Assembly (NCBI GenBank): GCA_038093515.1
Contig: JBBPSI010000019.1
Span: 62,001 to 126,000, forward strand
Origin: Butyriboletus loyo
Taxonomy: Eukaryota > Basidiomycota > Agaricomycetes > Boletales > Boletaceae
Length of the DNA: 64,000 nt
Direction of reading: 5' to 3'
How positions within the stretch are numbered: position 1 is the stretch's first letter; each line of letters opens with the position of its first letter. The notes beneath the pieces were generated by a model. That model did not search any database and was not told the DNA's origin. It saw nothing but the letters and a program-made list of their open reading frames with translations. The translations under genes and the position numbers were made by a program. This document shows positions 11,833-23,809 of the stretch, one piece after another.

Positions 11833-12431
11833 CAGACTCCCGCATTCTTGATGAGGAAAGTGCGTCGGTTTTGTTCGAAATCTCTATTTATGTTATTCGG
11901 TACAAGGATGCTCGGACTAATATTCGCGTTAACCTTTGCTATGTATGCTCGTACTTATTATTTATACTCACCGGAACTCGAGTCGTGAATTACGGACGGT
12001 CATTTGTTGCAGTTACTTACTTGAATCATTTGCAATCAATTGTACTTGGCACTTGGCACTTGGCACTCTGTTGTGATGAGGAACGTCGTTTGCGCCTATC
12101 GCCCACGTCCGCTTTCATTGGCCTGGGAAGAGATTGAGCGGCCCAGTCTTATCGGAGGACGGCTGGATAGAGCAACTATGAGATTGCGAGCAAGTCGAAT
12201 CGGATCCGATGTCGAACGTTCGAAGTCACCCCTTTATAACATATATATACTTTTGCACGCATCATCATCGATCGATCAAACGGTTAGCCGAAACAGAACC
12301 GGGTTGAAGCAAATTATTCGTCGAGAACTGTGGAGTATCGTTTGATCGATGGGATTAGTTCTATTTCAAGTGCTGGATATGCGTACGGATATGTGTATGC
12401 GTATGTAGAGTTCACGCCACGATGTCACGGT

Positions 12432-12572
12432 GCCACGACGCCATGACGCCATGACGCCATGACTCCATGATTCCATGACACCTGGTGACAGTGATTCTTG
12501 GTTCTTGGTTCTTGATTCTTGATTCTTGATTCTTGGCTCTTGGCTCTTGGCTCTTGGCTCTTGGCTCTTATT
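12432..12572. repeat. Tandem repeats: 9-mer gacgccat-type and 9-mer ttcttgg-type units
   Basis: About five copies of a 9-nt unit (ccatgacg, drifting to ccatgatt) at 12432-12479 are followed by roughly eight copies of a 9-nt unit (cttggttct, drifting to cttggctct) at 12494-12570. A smaller related run, tggcacttggcact, lies at 12047-12066. The gradual drift of the unit along the array suggests repeated slippage. Confidence 0.85.
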
Positions 12573-12617
12573 TTTCCCGGGTTTTGTTCACCCCCATCAA
12601 CATCAACATCTCTATCT

Positions 12618-12770
12618 CTATGCGCCGGTCAGTCACCGCAGGCATGTGTGTCATCGACTCTCTTTGGTCTATTGCATTGGAATGTATGTTTCAAACCGCT
12701 TGTCGGTCTCGATCCTTGGGCAGCGAGTACTAGGTCCCAGGAACGCCTTCGAGTCGACTTCATGCCCGTC
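12618..12770 (-). pseudogene. Decayed duplicate of the MDR dehydrogenase 3' end
   Basis: The stretch repeats, with substitutions and indels, the sequence at about 13039-13195 inside the last exon of the neighbouring dehydrogenase. Shared landmarks in the same order are gcgccggtc..accgcaggcatgt, ttggaatgta, gcgagta..aggtcc, aggaacgcctt and catgccc. It has no open frame of its own. It is probably a tandem partial duplication left to decay. Confidence 0.7.
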
Positions 12771-12985
12771 GAGTCGGTCGGAAAAGCTCACTCCCAGCCG
12801 CGAGAAGCGTTTCAAAGGGGTCTTCACGAGAGATGTCGATATCGATATCGATATCAATCTCACGCGGTTGAACGACGACGATATATAACGTATACTTCAA
12901 AGCATCCATGTATCATTACAACAACGACAATATACCATCCCACTCTTTTGGCCCCTCGGAGAGAAAATTTTGCTTGGCCCGTCGT

Positions 12986-14302
12986 TCAAGGTACAATGAC
13001 TGAACGAAAGTGCGAGGACCGCGTCAATATCTCCTTCAGTGCGCCGGTCACCGCAGGCATGTCCTTGATGTCGACCGTGTTGACTCGCTGTGGTCCTTGG
13101 AATGTACCGTCGTCGATCTTGACAGCGAGTAGGTCCAGGAACGCCTTGATCTCGACCGAATTGAGAAGGCTCGACAACATGCCCTTGAGTGTCAACGCCT
13201 TGGTGTAAAACGTGCGCAAGTTGATGGGGAACATGCCGTCTTTTGCATGTACGGCCATCACGACCACACGCCCGGAGCCGTCCGGCGTCATGGTGAAGAT
13301 CGCATCGTTGAAAGCGCTTTCATACCCCGCACAGTCGAGCACGACGTCAATCTTGTTTTGAAGACCTTCTTTTGCGATGGCGTCGCGAATAGCCGTGTTG
13401 GATGTGAGCTCGATGGGCGTTAGGTAGGGTGGCGGCGTCACGTTCGCGAGGGAAGTATAGGTACCGAATATGCGAGTGTCTCGGGCTTTGCAAAGCTGTG
13501 CTGCAGCGGAACCAATACCACCACGAGCGCCTGTAGAATGCGCGAAAAGCATGAGTGATCATGTAGGGGGAGAGAATTCAAACGTACCGATGATGATCAC
13601 ATTGTCTCCCTTCTTGATGTTGGCGAGCGTATCGACGCTGATCCATGCACAGAGCCAGGGGAGGGTCATGCTCGCAGCCTCGACATGACTCAGTGTCTCG
13701 GGCTTGCGACTCAGCGCGGCCAATGGAACCTTGACAAACCTGAGTCGAACGAAATCAGAAACACGAGTCTGGGCTCTCTGCGCAGGAATGATGCCTCGCA
13801 TCAAAAGGGGAATTAAGATTCTCACTCTGCAAACGTTCCGTCAAAGGAGAACCCTCGCTCACTGCCAGTACCCCATACGTGTGCACCGATCCATGCGTTT
13901 GCGGGTGCACCTGTATCGTCCAACGCCTCCACGACCTCGCCTGAAAAATCGCGACCCGGGGTGCGTGGTGTCGTCACAAAGCGTAAAATACCCAAAATGC
14001 CCGCTGCGTCGGACTAGTTGCACGAACGTCGGGGAACCGAAGGGGGATAATGAAACACGGAAACCGACATTGTAGAAAGATAAAGTCAGCGTTCGTCGCT
14101 CTGACCAGGGACGATGAGTTGCCCAAGAGGTTGGAATGGGGGAATGGGAATGGGAACGAGAAAGTGGGAGAGAACTCACCCCGTTGATCCCTGCGGCCTT
14201 GACGCGGACGAGTGCCTCGCCCGGAGCAAGCAAAGGCTTGGCGATGGTTTGGAGGGCGAGCTCGTCGAACGAACCAGTCTTTTCGAATCTAAGCGCTTGC
14301 AT
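12986..14302 (-). CDS. MDR-superfamily zinc-less alcohol dehydrogenase / quinone-oxidoreductase type
   Basis: Exons (minus) 14302-14180, 14013-13826, 13739-13588 and 13530-12986 give 335 aa. The start MQALRFEKTGSFDELAL is the usual quinone-oxidoreductase beginning. Next come GEALVRVKAAGING, TPGRDFSGEVV and the Rossmann segment VIIIGARGGIGSAAAQL (near residues 150-166), with DVVLDCAGYE as the second NAD(P) region. The Cys/His zinc ligands of classical ADH are not evident. It ends SSHFRSVIVP. A dehydrogenase of this class regularly sits between the aminotransferase and the quinone synthetase in atromentin clusters, but its step in the pathway is not settled. It reads opposite to both neighbours and converges with the aminotransferase. 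Confidence 0.9.
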
Positions 14303-17096
14303 TGTTGAATAACGATGACGGCAATGATATCTACACACAAAAAGGCCACAAACGTCCGGGGGAGTTAGTAAGACGGGAGATAACCAGAAAGCACAATGGC
14401 GCAGGACGACAAAAGAGAGAGAGGACTTACGGGGCTAGGTTGCTGATAAGGATGCGCGTTGGGGAATGTGATGAATTCAAAAATAAGCTGCCGAAACGAG
14501 AGGATGTTGTAGATTGGGATCGTAGGACGGCTTGGGGGAACATCCGACGGGTTTTCTTTCTTTCCCTTGTCCGCACTGTCCGCCTTTGTGATCGTTCGGT
14601 TCAGGCTTGTCACCCGGCGTGATGGATCCAGTGCCTCTGGAAACCTGATACAACGCGTCAAAAGAGTGCGGTCGTGACCTATCGCAAGGACCTGCGACCG
14701 GGTACACTGTTAGTCTATTACAGTAGCGCTTCGATTGTCTCTTGTGAAGGGAGAGATGCTCGTCCTAGTGCCAGTATCTCAATCCCAGCACAGGTCGTCC
14801 GACTTTACCGGCCATCACGGAAATTGGGCGGCGCCGAACTAGCTGGGCAACGCATCCTGTCATCGATTCGTCAGAACAAACTCGCAATGGCTGTCCGTAC
14901 GGCAATTCAATATATGTAGACTAGATTGAAAATTAACGTCATCATTAAGGACCCAACATGCTCCCAGCCACAATCGTTCACAAGCTCGAATAATCTAAAT
15001 AGAAAGTTCCAACGGGAGCCATGTGCATCATCGTGTGGCGTTCCAAAGTCCTGGAACCTTTTCCACCCTACCCTGTTGATAGGGTCAGAGGTACAGCCTT
15101 CCTCGCAAAGCCAGTGTGAGTATTACCTTTTTTTTCTTTATATATCAGCGGAATTTTTAGTGAGGCAACACACGTGTATGCTTGAACGCTTGAACTGGCA
15201 AACGGTCCAGCCTGGCAGGTGGCCGACCGTAATTACAAGGAAGGCAGAGATGTTGGCGAATCGCATTTGATACCGAGATTATCACGCAACATAGCTTTTG
15301 TTAGCATTGAAGATCCTATTCGGCCCGGGTGTAGGCCGAGATGAAACATATAGTTGCCACGACCAGGCTTATCGATCATCGAAGGTGAGCGTTTGAGTGT
15401 GAACTTGGCTATTTGATCCACCATACCCTGGATGATAGGGTGAATGGAAAACGGGAAACGAGAATTCGTGTGGGGGTTCAAGAGCATGAGGCGCCATGCT
15501 CTAGCGACCAGCGAGCACGGAGACCCCTCAAAATAAACCCCTGAGTCAAACGCAAAGCGAGTAATCTGTTGTGGCAATCAGAGCGCCACTTTCCTTGATG
15601 CGATCTTACGGTAACGGTAAATGACTTTGCTCGGAAATTTCTTCAGAGGCAGGAAAAGAGAGACCGACCAGGTGGTCGAATCCAGCGAGCCGAGTTTGCC
15701 AAAAATGATCGCCCGCATTACGAGCACCAGTGCACTGGCGCGTTGATGCGGCGGACAACTGATTAGAATCAGACATTTACGAGAAGAAATATATCAGCTG
15801 TTGCCGCCGCATCATCGAATCAATAGCGGTCGTCTTACAAAGTAGATGTGTTCACCTGTCCGTCCGTCCTTGGAACTACAACATTTGCTCTGGGCTGTCG
15901 CCATGACGGTTGCGGGGAATCAGAGGATCCGCAGAGAAGATCGGAAAAGGCTGAGGAGTTGATGGTTTGAGATCCAGGGATTCGAGACCGTCTGAAAATG
16001 GGTTATAGCAAGAGAGTGGGCAAACTGCAGTTACCTATCTTTGCTTGCCGGTCCGATGGGATATGTGTGGACGCTGATGGCGGCAAATGACCCTCGGAGC
16101 CAGGGAAGAACGAATTTTGTTACCAGGCCCGGCCTACACGACCTGGATGATCGTCTGTGGCAGATGTGGGACTCCAATTGTCCGCGCCCTACTATCTGTC
16201 AAGCAAAGCCATGCCAAAACCCCGGATAGCCGAGCCAAATGCTCAAAACTAAATTTCCTTTTTTGCCAGCTACACCCATGCGCTAGTAGGGTCGTCGAGC
16301 GATAACATTACAGATCGCAACATCGAACCCTTGATCCACGTTCCTAAATATTCCACAAAATGGACACTGAGCAGGACAAAAAGTTGGAGATGGCGACGAC
16401 CCAGCCTCCGCGCCTAGCTACTACCCGCGGGGGTTTACATTTGTCATATTCTGCGGACATTATGAGTGTCAACAGCTGCCGAAAGGCAGTGTACCATTCA
16501 TGATTCGACCTACGCGGAATGGCTCAAGGTATACGTCTCCTTGGTTTGGCTAGCTTGAACGTGGCCGCGCGGTCATCAAGCTTGCGAGGCTGACGGATGA
16601 TCAGTAATCCTCCTAAAGTGTGTGTAGGGGATATGGCGGTCCGGTAGCTTTCATAGTATCCCATTTCGATACGTGGCGTAACATTACGTAACATAGTCTG
16701 AATGTTTGATTGCAGAGACGTCGTACTTGGTGCTTAGTCGATAGGCTGACTGCGAGCCGGCGTGTTGACACAACAGAAATCACTCCACCAGTTAGTGGGG
16801 CACCTGAGTCATCGGGGGCCATGCAAATGCACAATTATCACGGTATGTGTGGATGTTGAACCTGTGAATCGTTCTGGTCAATCCATCGCGCGAGTCGCCG
16901 TCTGCTCGCCTGGTTTCGGGAATGTATGGTGTCCGATACCGGGCGGAGATTTGGCGACCATCTCGGTGCAAGTCCGCCCCGAGCAGCGTCGGGTTGTGGC
17001 AGGAGGCCCTATCGAGGAACAAGGTTATTGGGACGGAGCTACCGGGCGACTCGGATCTCGTTTGGTAGCAGCGATCGGGTCATCAGAGTGCATTCC
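14303..17096. other. Long non-coding stretch before synthetase copy 1
   Basis: About 2.8 kb with no accepted gene. Open frames at 15233-15577 (minus) and 16762-17274 (plus) were read through and carry no recognisable domain. Composition is mixed and no transposase or reverse transcriptase remnants were seen. Confidence 0.45.
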
Positions 17097-17527
17097 TCAA
17101 GTCACGCGTGAGCTGGTTCACTTGTTCTGTTGGCAAACTGGCTATCTACTCTCCAACATCGCCCCGATTTCTATTGCAGATTACTCGGTCGCGCAGTGCG
17201 CCCGTCTTACTCCACCGTATCATCGACTATTGCTGTGCCCTGACGAGAGCGGTATCAACAGGCACGGCCCATAGTGCGATGCTTCCATGTGGCCCATCAC
17301 AATCTGCGATTGGCGCGGTACACGGACTACGGAGGATGAGCGGAACTTTGGTTCCAATGGGGACGTAACTTACCCGAATCCCACACAGCCATGCATGTGC
17401 AGCGCAACAAGGACCCACCTCCCGCAACGTATAAAGAGATGACGGCTCAACCAGACTGGTACATATCATCCAACTTCTCTCTCCTAGATCTCGACGAGCA
17501 CTCACTCAGCGCACCTCTTAGCATACT

Positions 17528-17539
17528 TTATATATATTC
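17528..17539 (+). promoter_or_regulatory. TATA-like element of synthetase copy 1
   Basis: A tttatatatatt run lies about 15 to 25 bp upstream of the ATG at 17554. It is preserved in the promoter of the inverted second copy, where the surrounding sequence is almost identical. A second candidate, gtataaagag, lies near 17430. Which one is used cannot be told from sequence. Confidence 0.4.
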
Positions 17540-17553
17540 CTCCATCACTACTC

Positions 17554-20500
17554 ATGACTCCCATCGCTGTTTCTTCGCTCGTCGCCCCTGTCGATGCCAT
17601 TCATGATCTGAAGGCTTCTCTCTCAAACCCCACCGTTCCAGAGACTCTCCTCGATGTTCTCTCTCGGGCCGTCTCTCAATATCCCAACCATGAACTCGGC
17701 TTCGTCTCCTCCTCAGCCCACGATTCTTCTATCCAAGCCAAGACGTTCACCGAATTCAGCCAATATGCCCTCTCCCTAGCAAAGGCCATCCGTGCCTGGG
17801 GAAAGCCCGTCGGATCTGTCGTTGTCGTCTACCTTACTGAACACGAGGACAACATGGCAGCCGTCTGGGCCTGTCTCCTCGCTGGCTGCGTACCTTGCTT
17901 GCAGCCTGCCTTGAGTGCTCAACAGGCACACAAGGAGGGTCACGTCGCTCACATCAAGAACCTCTTCTCTTCGGCAATCTGGTTGACAAACGAGAGCGGT
18001 GCTGACCAATTGCAATCAATCTCTGGTCTCGACATCCACTTGCTCTCCAACCTGAAAGCTTCAGCCGAGAACTTGGGCACGGACTTTGCCGTCCACCAAG
18101 CCAAGCCTGACGATGAAGCAATCCTCTTCTTGACTTCCGGGTCCACTGGTTTCTCCAAGGCTGTCGTGCACACGCACCGCACCGTTCTCGCAGCATGCCA
18201 TGCCAAGGGCCAAAGCTATGGCATTACCTCCCAATCCAAGATCATGAACTGTGAGTTCCCGGATTGCATACTGTATCCGATAGTGTGCTAACGTTCAATC
18301 AGGGGTGGGATTCGACCACGTCGCTGGATCCCTCGAAATGCATATCACACCACTCCTGTATGGTGCTTCGCAGCTGCACGTTCACGCGTCTGCTATCCTC
18401 TCTGACCCCTTACGATACCTTGGCTTGATCGAGGAAAAGGTTTGTGATCAATCATCCTGCAGGCTTTAGATGTCTGACATTTGCACTCAGTCGATCGAGA
18501 TCGCGTTCGCACCCAACTTCTTGCTCGCCAAACTTACACGCGACCTCGAGAAACGCAGCGACCTCTTCGGGACAATCAACCTCGCTTCTCTCAGACGCAT
18601 CAACAGTGGTGGTGAAGCAGTCGTCAGCAGCTCCGCTGTCGCCTTCACCAGAACCCTGAAGAACCTCGCGAAGAATGGCGACGCTTCGTTCGTCATCTCT
18701 GCAGGCTTCGGTATGACAGAGACCTGGTAAGTCACTGGCGTGCATCACGGCCCATCTGCAATCTAACTGGGTTGCTTCAGCGCTGGATGCATCTACGACC
18801 CCATCGACGTCTTGGCCACGCCTCCCGCGCACGAGTTCTTGGAGCTCGGCACGCCCATTTCTGGGTGCGAGATGCGCGTCGTGAATCCCGAAGACGGTGT
18901 CACTCCCCGCCCTGATGGTCAGAGCGGAGAACTCCAAGTCCGCGGACCAATGGTCTTTGTTCGGTACTACAACAACCCCGAAGCGACGTCTTCTAGCTTC
19001 GTCGACGGTGGTTGGTACCGCACTGGGGATGTCGGAATCATCGAGAACGGCAAGATGAGACTGAGCGGGCGTATCAAGGACACCGTCATCGTGCACGGTG
19101 TCTCGTACGGTATTCCCGAATTGGAGACGCATCTCCAGACGGTCGAGGGTGTCACTCACTCGCTCCTTGCTGCTGCACCCTACCGTGCACCCGGCCAAGA
19201 GACTGAAGGTTTCGTCGTCTTCTACTCCCCGACGTTCGACCTCAACGGCGAGGATGCTCCCGCCAAACTCTTCTCTACCCACCGCGCTCTCCGCGACATC
19301 TCTGTGAAGATGATCACTCTTCCTCCTCAGCTCATCGTCCCTATTCCCGCTGAGCAAATGGAGAGGACCACCCTCGGAAAGCTCTCCAGGGCTCGTCTCG
19401 TCAACCAATTTAAGCAGGGTGGACTTGCCAAGCATGTCGCCCGCGCCGAGGAGTTGCTGAGCATCGCTCGCGGTGTCAGCTTCGTTACCCCATCCACCGA
19501 GACCGAGAAGACCTTGGCTGGTATCTACGCTGGCATCTTCAACCTCAACGTGAACGACATGTCTGCTGGCGACAACTTCTTCGAACTCGGCGGTACCTCC
19601 ATCGATGTCATCAGACTCAAGCGCGAGGGAGAGACCGCGTTTGACTTGCTCGAGATCCCCACCATCCAGATCCTCAAGCACCCCGTCCTGTCCAGCTTGG
19701 CAAAGTACGTTGACTCTTTGGTTTCCAAGGACGCGACCACCGAGGAATACGACCCTATCGTTCCCCTCAACCTCACCGGTAACAAGACCCCCATCTTCAT
19801 GGTTCACCCCGGTGTCGGTGAAGTATTGATCTTCGTCAACCTCGCCAAGTACTTCCAGAACGAGCGGCCCTTCTACGCATTCCGTGCCCGGGGCTTCGAG
19901 CCAGGGCACCCATTCTTCGGCTCCATGGACGAGATGGTTTCGTCGTACGCTGCCGCCGTCAAGCGGACGCAGCCTCACGGTCCTTATGCCATCGCTGGTT
20001 ACTCGTATGGTGGTGTCGTCGCATTCGAGGTTGCCAAACGCCTCGAAGCCATGGGCGACGAAGTCAAGTTCACCGGTCTCATCAACATCCCTCCTAACAT
20101 CGCTGACCGGATGCACGAGATCGACTGGACGGGTGGTATGCTCAACCTCTCGTACTTCCTTGGTCTCGTGACCAAGCAGGATGCCAACGACCTCGCTCCA
20201 TCATTGAGGCCCCTCACGCGCAAGGAACAGCTCGACGTCGTCTGGAAGTTGTCTCCTCCAGAACGTCTCCTCGAACTCCAGCTGACGCCCGAGAAGCTTG
20301 ACCACTGGGTTAACATCGCCGGCTCGTTGATCGAGTGTGGTAAGACGTACGAACCAAATGGCTCTGTTTGTAAGTCGATCGTCTTTTCTCGTCCGATCCT
20401 CGCCATGCTGACGTGCTTCATTTCAGCGGTGCTCGATGTTCTGTACGCCATCCCACTCCGTGGTAGCAAGGAGGACTGGTTGAACAACCAGCTCAAGCCT

Positions 20501-20632
20501 TGGGGAGGTTTCAGCCGCGTCGAGCCCACGTATACCGACGTTCCCGGACAACATTACACGCTGATGGACTTTGACCACGTTCCCGGCTTCCAAAAGATCT
20601 TCCGCAGCCGTCTCGAGGCGCGTGGGCTCTAA
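17554..20632 (+). CDS. atrA: A-T-TE quinone synthetase (atromentin synthetase type), copy 1
   Basis: Exons 17554-18250, 18303-18439, 18491-18726, 18781-20369 and 20427-20632 give 954 aa, the usual size for this family. The adenylation domain fills roughly residues 1-580: LTSGSTGFSKAV (phosphate loop), GFGMTETCAG, GGWYRTGDVG and GRIKDTVIVHG, with the catalytic Lys motif TTLGKLSRARL near residue 556. The thiolation domain follows with FFELGGTSID (carrier Ser about 630). The thioesterase domain has AGYSYGG (nucleophile Ser about 765). There is no condensation domain. Such enzymes activate an aryl-pyruvate and join two units into a dihydroxybenzoquinone such as atromentin or polyporic acid. The clustered aminotransferase and dehydrogenase support this. 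The symbol is by family; the true substrate is not proven. It is cytosolic and nearly identical to the inverted copy at 35458-38536. Confidence 0.93.
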
Positions 20633-20985
20633 AATCTGTCCGTGATCTACCGTGGAGGGGTACGAGAGGGGTTTTCTCATCATTCGGTCTGACATACATG
20701 CATCACGCTCTCTCTCTCTGATATTTTCTTTTTTCTACACTACTATGTAACGTGTCGCGAGGACACATAACACACGCATATATATGGCTGGCGGTTCCGC
20801 TTCTTTTCTATTATTTTCCTCTCAAAATCGCTATTCGATAGACTCGTTAGTTACCGGTGTAGTACTCTAGTGTACAGAGCCATGTCTTTTCTACAACGTC
20901 GTCGTGGAAATCCATCATCATCTTATTATCATGATGCCATGAGCCCGTCTGTTGAACTTGATGAACGATATCGTTTTCTGGATTC

Positions 20986-21652
20986 TTGGCCCCGCCGCCC
21001 CGGGGACTCGGATGTCGTTCGCTTTGTGGAATGTTTACGTACGCGAGGTGTCGCGCGGACATACTAGAGTACGATCGAAGCTCTGAAGGTCGTCGACCCC
21101 TTGTGCGGCATGTACTATTCTTATCGGGTAGAGTTGTACCGCTCGCTCGCATCTTTTCACCCCCGCACCCTCCCCCTCGGTCGTTTTTTTCCGATTCAGA
21201 CGCCTCGGCATCTCGCATCTCGCATCTCGCATCTCTCCGCTTCTTCAGGTAAACAAACGTGAATGCTGTCAGGTTGTCTTGGTATGAGTCAATATTTGCT
21301 CTTGTTTTCGTGTGTACACGTCTTCTCCTGAGCTGAGGCTGTCTCACATGTTCCCCCTCGTAAAATCATCAGCGACTCGAGTCTGTGCCGGTTGGCTGGC
21401 TGGCTGGGTAGGATAGGGCCTTGGTATCGCGAACGAGCGTCCGGACGACGCAGCAGCGGCCTAGTGCTATTGCCTCGAAGCCAATCTTCTACGTCCAACA
21501 TACATGCATCCCTATCGTACAACTCCACCCACGTTTAAACACGCGCTTAAAGCGGTTCGACTACGCATAAAAAAAACATACATATTGTACCCCCGAGACC
21601 AGAGAATCTATATCTCTGAGAGGTTTCGAAACAGGCAAGGTCCAAGCTCACA
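20986..21652. other. Spacer after the left duplication arm
   Basis: About 0.67 kb between the inverted-repeat arm and the amino-acid transporter 3' end. It contains a short tandem run of gcatctc units near 21208-21237 and pyrimidine-rich stretches. No gene is seen. Confidence 0.5.
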
Positions 21653-23809
21653 TTAAGCGGGTTGGAGAGGGGAACGACAGCCAAACGACGTCCCAGAGGT
21701 ACCCGTCTGGAAATCAAGAATAATCGACTGGACAGCCGAGTACGCCGCCAGTGTTGCGGTCGCCAGACACGCGAGACTGAGGACGATGTTCCAAGTGTTG
21801 AAGATAAAGTGCTTCTTGTCTGTAAGCAAAGAGGTGACGATCGATGTTCAGGATAACAAAGGGTCAGATCGTGCGTGAACGTACAGCCACGTGCCCATCG
21901 GGAAATACTCCTCCAGCTATCAATTCTGGATGCGCGGGGGTTGTCGACATCATACAGACCGTCCTCAGACATCGCATCGACCTGCATAATGTAGCCGAGA
22001 ATCATAAAAGGTGGGAAAGTGTATGTAAATTCTGCAGAAAAAAAGCCTCAGCGCAATTCAGACACTGCAAGGAAAATCGTACGGAAGATGCAGACGGCGG
22101 CAACAATAGAAGCGAGATTGCTGAACTGGGGGACGGCGGACCCGATGACGAAGGCGAGTCCCCAGTAAACGATCGCCAATGCAGCGAAGATGTGCTTTCC
22201 GGCCTTGACCGTCAAAGGCGGAGCACGGAATAACTCCACCAGGATATTTTGATATATGACTTTGATGCCAATGTTCCCGTATAATGCGGCGGCAATAAGC
22301 GCTGCGACGAGAGAAATGGCATTGGTCGCCGTCTGTAAACTGTACAGAGAGATGCCCTGGTTCGCAGGCTGATTGGAAATTGCAAGTCAGCTACTTGTCT
22401 GGGTAAATTGGGCGGGCAACATGCTTACGTTGATGACAAATTGGCCCTGATACGAGTAGACGAACAAACCGAAGAACATATACACGACGCTGATGAACGC
22501 TTGTGCACAAGCCATCGCCTTCCAGAAGTCCATCGGTCGACGCATCTCGGCCATGAATTCGATAAAGATCATTCTAGGATGAACTCTCAACGAGACCGCA
22601 CTGTGGTCTTGGAAAACGTTCACTTACGCGCCACCATAAGAGAATACAATCTGCATGATACCGTTAAGTTGGGGTTCGAAGGGCTGCTGGTTGATGGCCA
22701 CAGTTTGCACTGGCCCTGATGCAACATTATAAGCAGCAAACGCTGCGCTGTAGTTGGGGGAAGTATGCGCGACAGCACCCATCGTTATGATCAAGGTGAT
22801 AATGTTGAGCCAAATAGAAAAGTTTGCAATCGAACCAAACTTTTGCAATGTTCTGATCTGACCCAGAATCATACCTACGGAAGAATGTGAGCATTCTTGT
22901 TCGAAAGCTATGAACACCACCGACCAGCTAGCATCCAGACGATGTTACAAACACTGAAGCAAAGCTGATTTCGTAAGGAACCTCTAGACCACTGGTAGAG
23001 TGACGGTGCAAATGCATACCCTGAACTGTGCCATTTGAGAAAGACCCTGACCATTTCCGAGGAGGATGAGAGCAACGTTAAAGATAAGTTGCAAACTCTG
23101 CAAAACATTGCATACTGAGAGGCCGTCAATGTAATGTGCTTGTCAACGGACGTGAGAGGCGTACAGATCCGGAACCAACTCCCGTAGATACGATAACCAA
23201 GATCGCCAAAGGATCTCAGGGGGAACCTTTCGGAATCCAGTTTCAAAAACATGTGCCAGAGCAGAACACCGCTGTAGGCAGCCATAACACCGAATGCGAC
23301 GAAGCATGCAACACCCGGGCCATATCCCACTTGCGCAAATGCAAAGGGCGCCGAGTAAGGGCCAAGAATATCTAGCTTACTAGTCAGACGGGCACAAACT
23401 ATTTGGATGGCTTTGTCGTACCAGTAGTGATGAGATAGAAGACGGCGCCCCAGGTAGCCATCCTTAGTGAGCTGGAAGCAGCGCGATACTCGGTAGGAGT
23501 GGCAGCGAAAACGACGGCCTCGTCAGACTCTGCCTTTTTCTCAGCAGTGGAAACGACTGAGTCTTGGTCGCGACTAAGTCGATTGAGACCGAACAACTCG
23601 CTTAGCCAGCCAGTCGGGGGATGGTGCCCCTCCCTGCGGGCTTCAGCAGCCTCCTTGTCTCGCTGCTCCCGGGCATAGTAGAGATAAGTCTCAAAGTTGG
23701 GCGCCAAACCATCGGTAAGAACAAAGTGCTCCGGGGAAACGACGTCTTGCTCTTCTTGTAGGCGCACGCGAGGGTCGTGTGCTGCGACAGCTGCAGGAAG
23801 TTGGGCCAT
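21653..23809 (-). CDS. AAAP-type transmembrane amino acid transporter
   Basis: Nine exons (minus): 23809-23422, 23371-23165, 23114-23020, 22964-22925, 22874-22628, 22573-22429, 22368-22083, 22031-21885 and 21819-21653, giving 573 aa. A polar N-terminal tail of about 105 residues precedes the membrane domain, which begins with SSLRMATWGAVFYLITTDILGPYSAPFAFAQ. Typical segments follow: SLQLIFNVALILLGNGQGLSQ, MIFIEFMAEMRRPMDFWKAM, the QFTYTFPPFMILGYIMQ region and a last helix NIVLSLACLATATLAVYSAV. About ten helices can be counted. It probably moves neutral amino acids at the plasma membrane or vacuole. One splice donor is GTCGGT, but every exon join restores the frame and family motifs. Confidence 0.9.

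Larger units (their letters stand above)
11833..12985. other. Repeat-rich spacer between aminotransferase and dehydrogenase
   Basis: A 1.15-kb spacer between the ends of the convergent aminotransferase and dehydrogenase genes. It holds three runs of short tandem repeats and a decayed copy of the dehydrogenase 3' end, listed separately. No intact gene is seen. Confidence 0.7.
17097..20985. repeat. Left arm of a 3.9-kb inverted duplication
   Basis: This arm matches 35085-39015 in inverted orientation. It contains the whole synthetase gene, its promoter and about 350 bp of 3' flank. Similarity begins near ..caagtcacgcgtgagctgg and ends about 100 bp past ..gtgtacagagccatgt. The core from about 17270 to 20632 is nearly identical to the partner, while both outer ends have many substitutions and indels. 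Confidence 0.93.

Noticed and set aside
18452..20116. 554-aa open frame on the minus strand inside synthetase copy 1 (and its mirror at 35974-37638)
   Set aside because: It lies exactly opposite the coding exons, has no domain motifs and is rich in Asp/Glu/Gly/Val as expected for the antisense of a codon-biased gene. It is a shadow.
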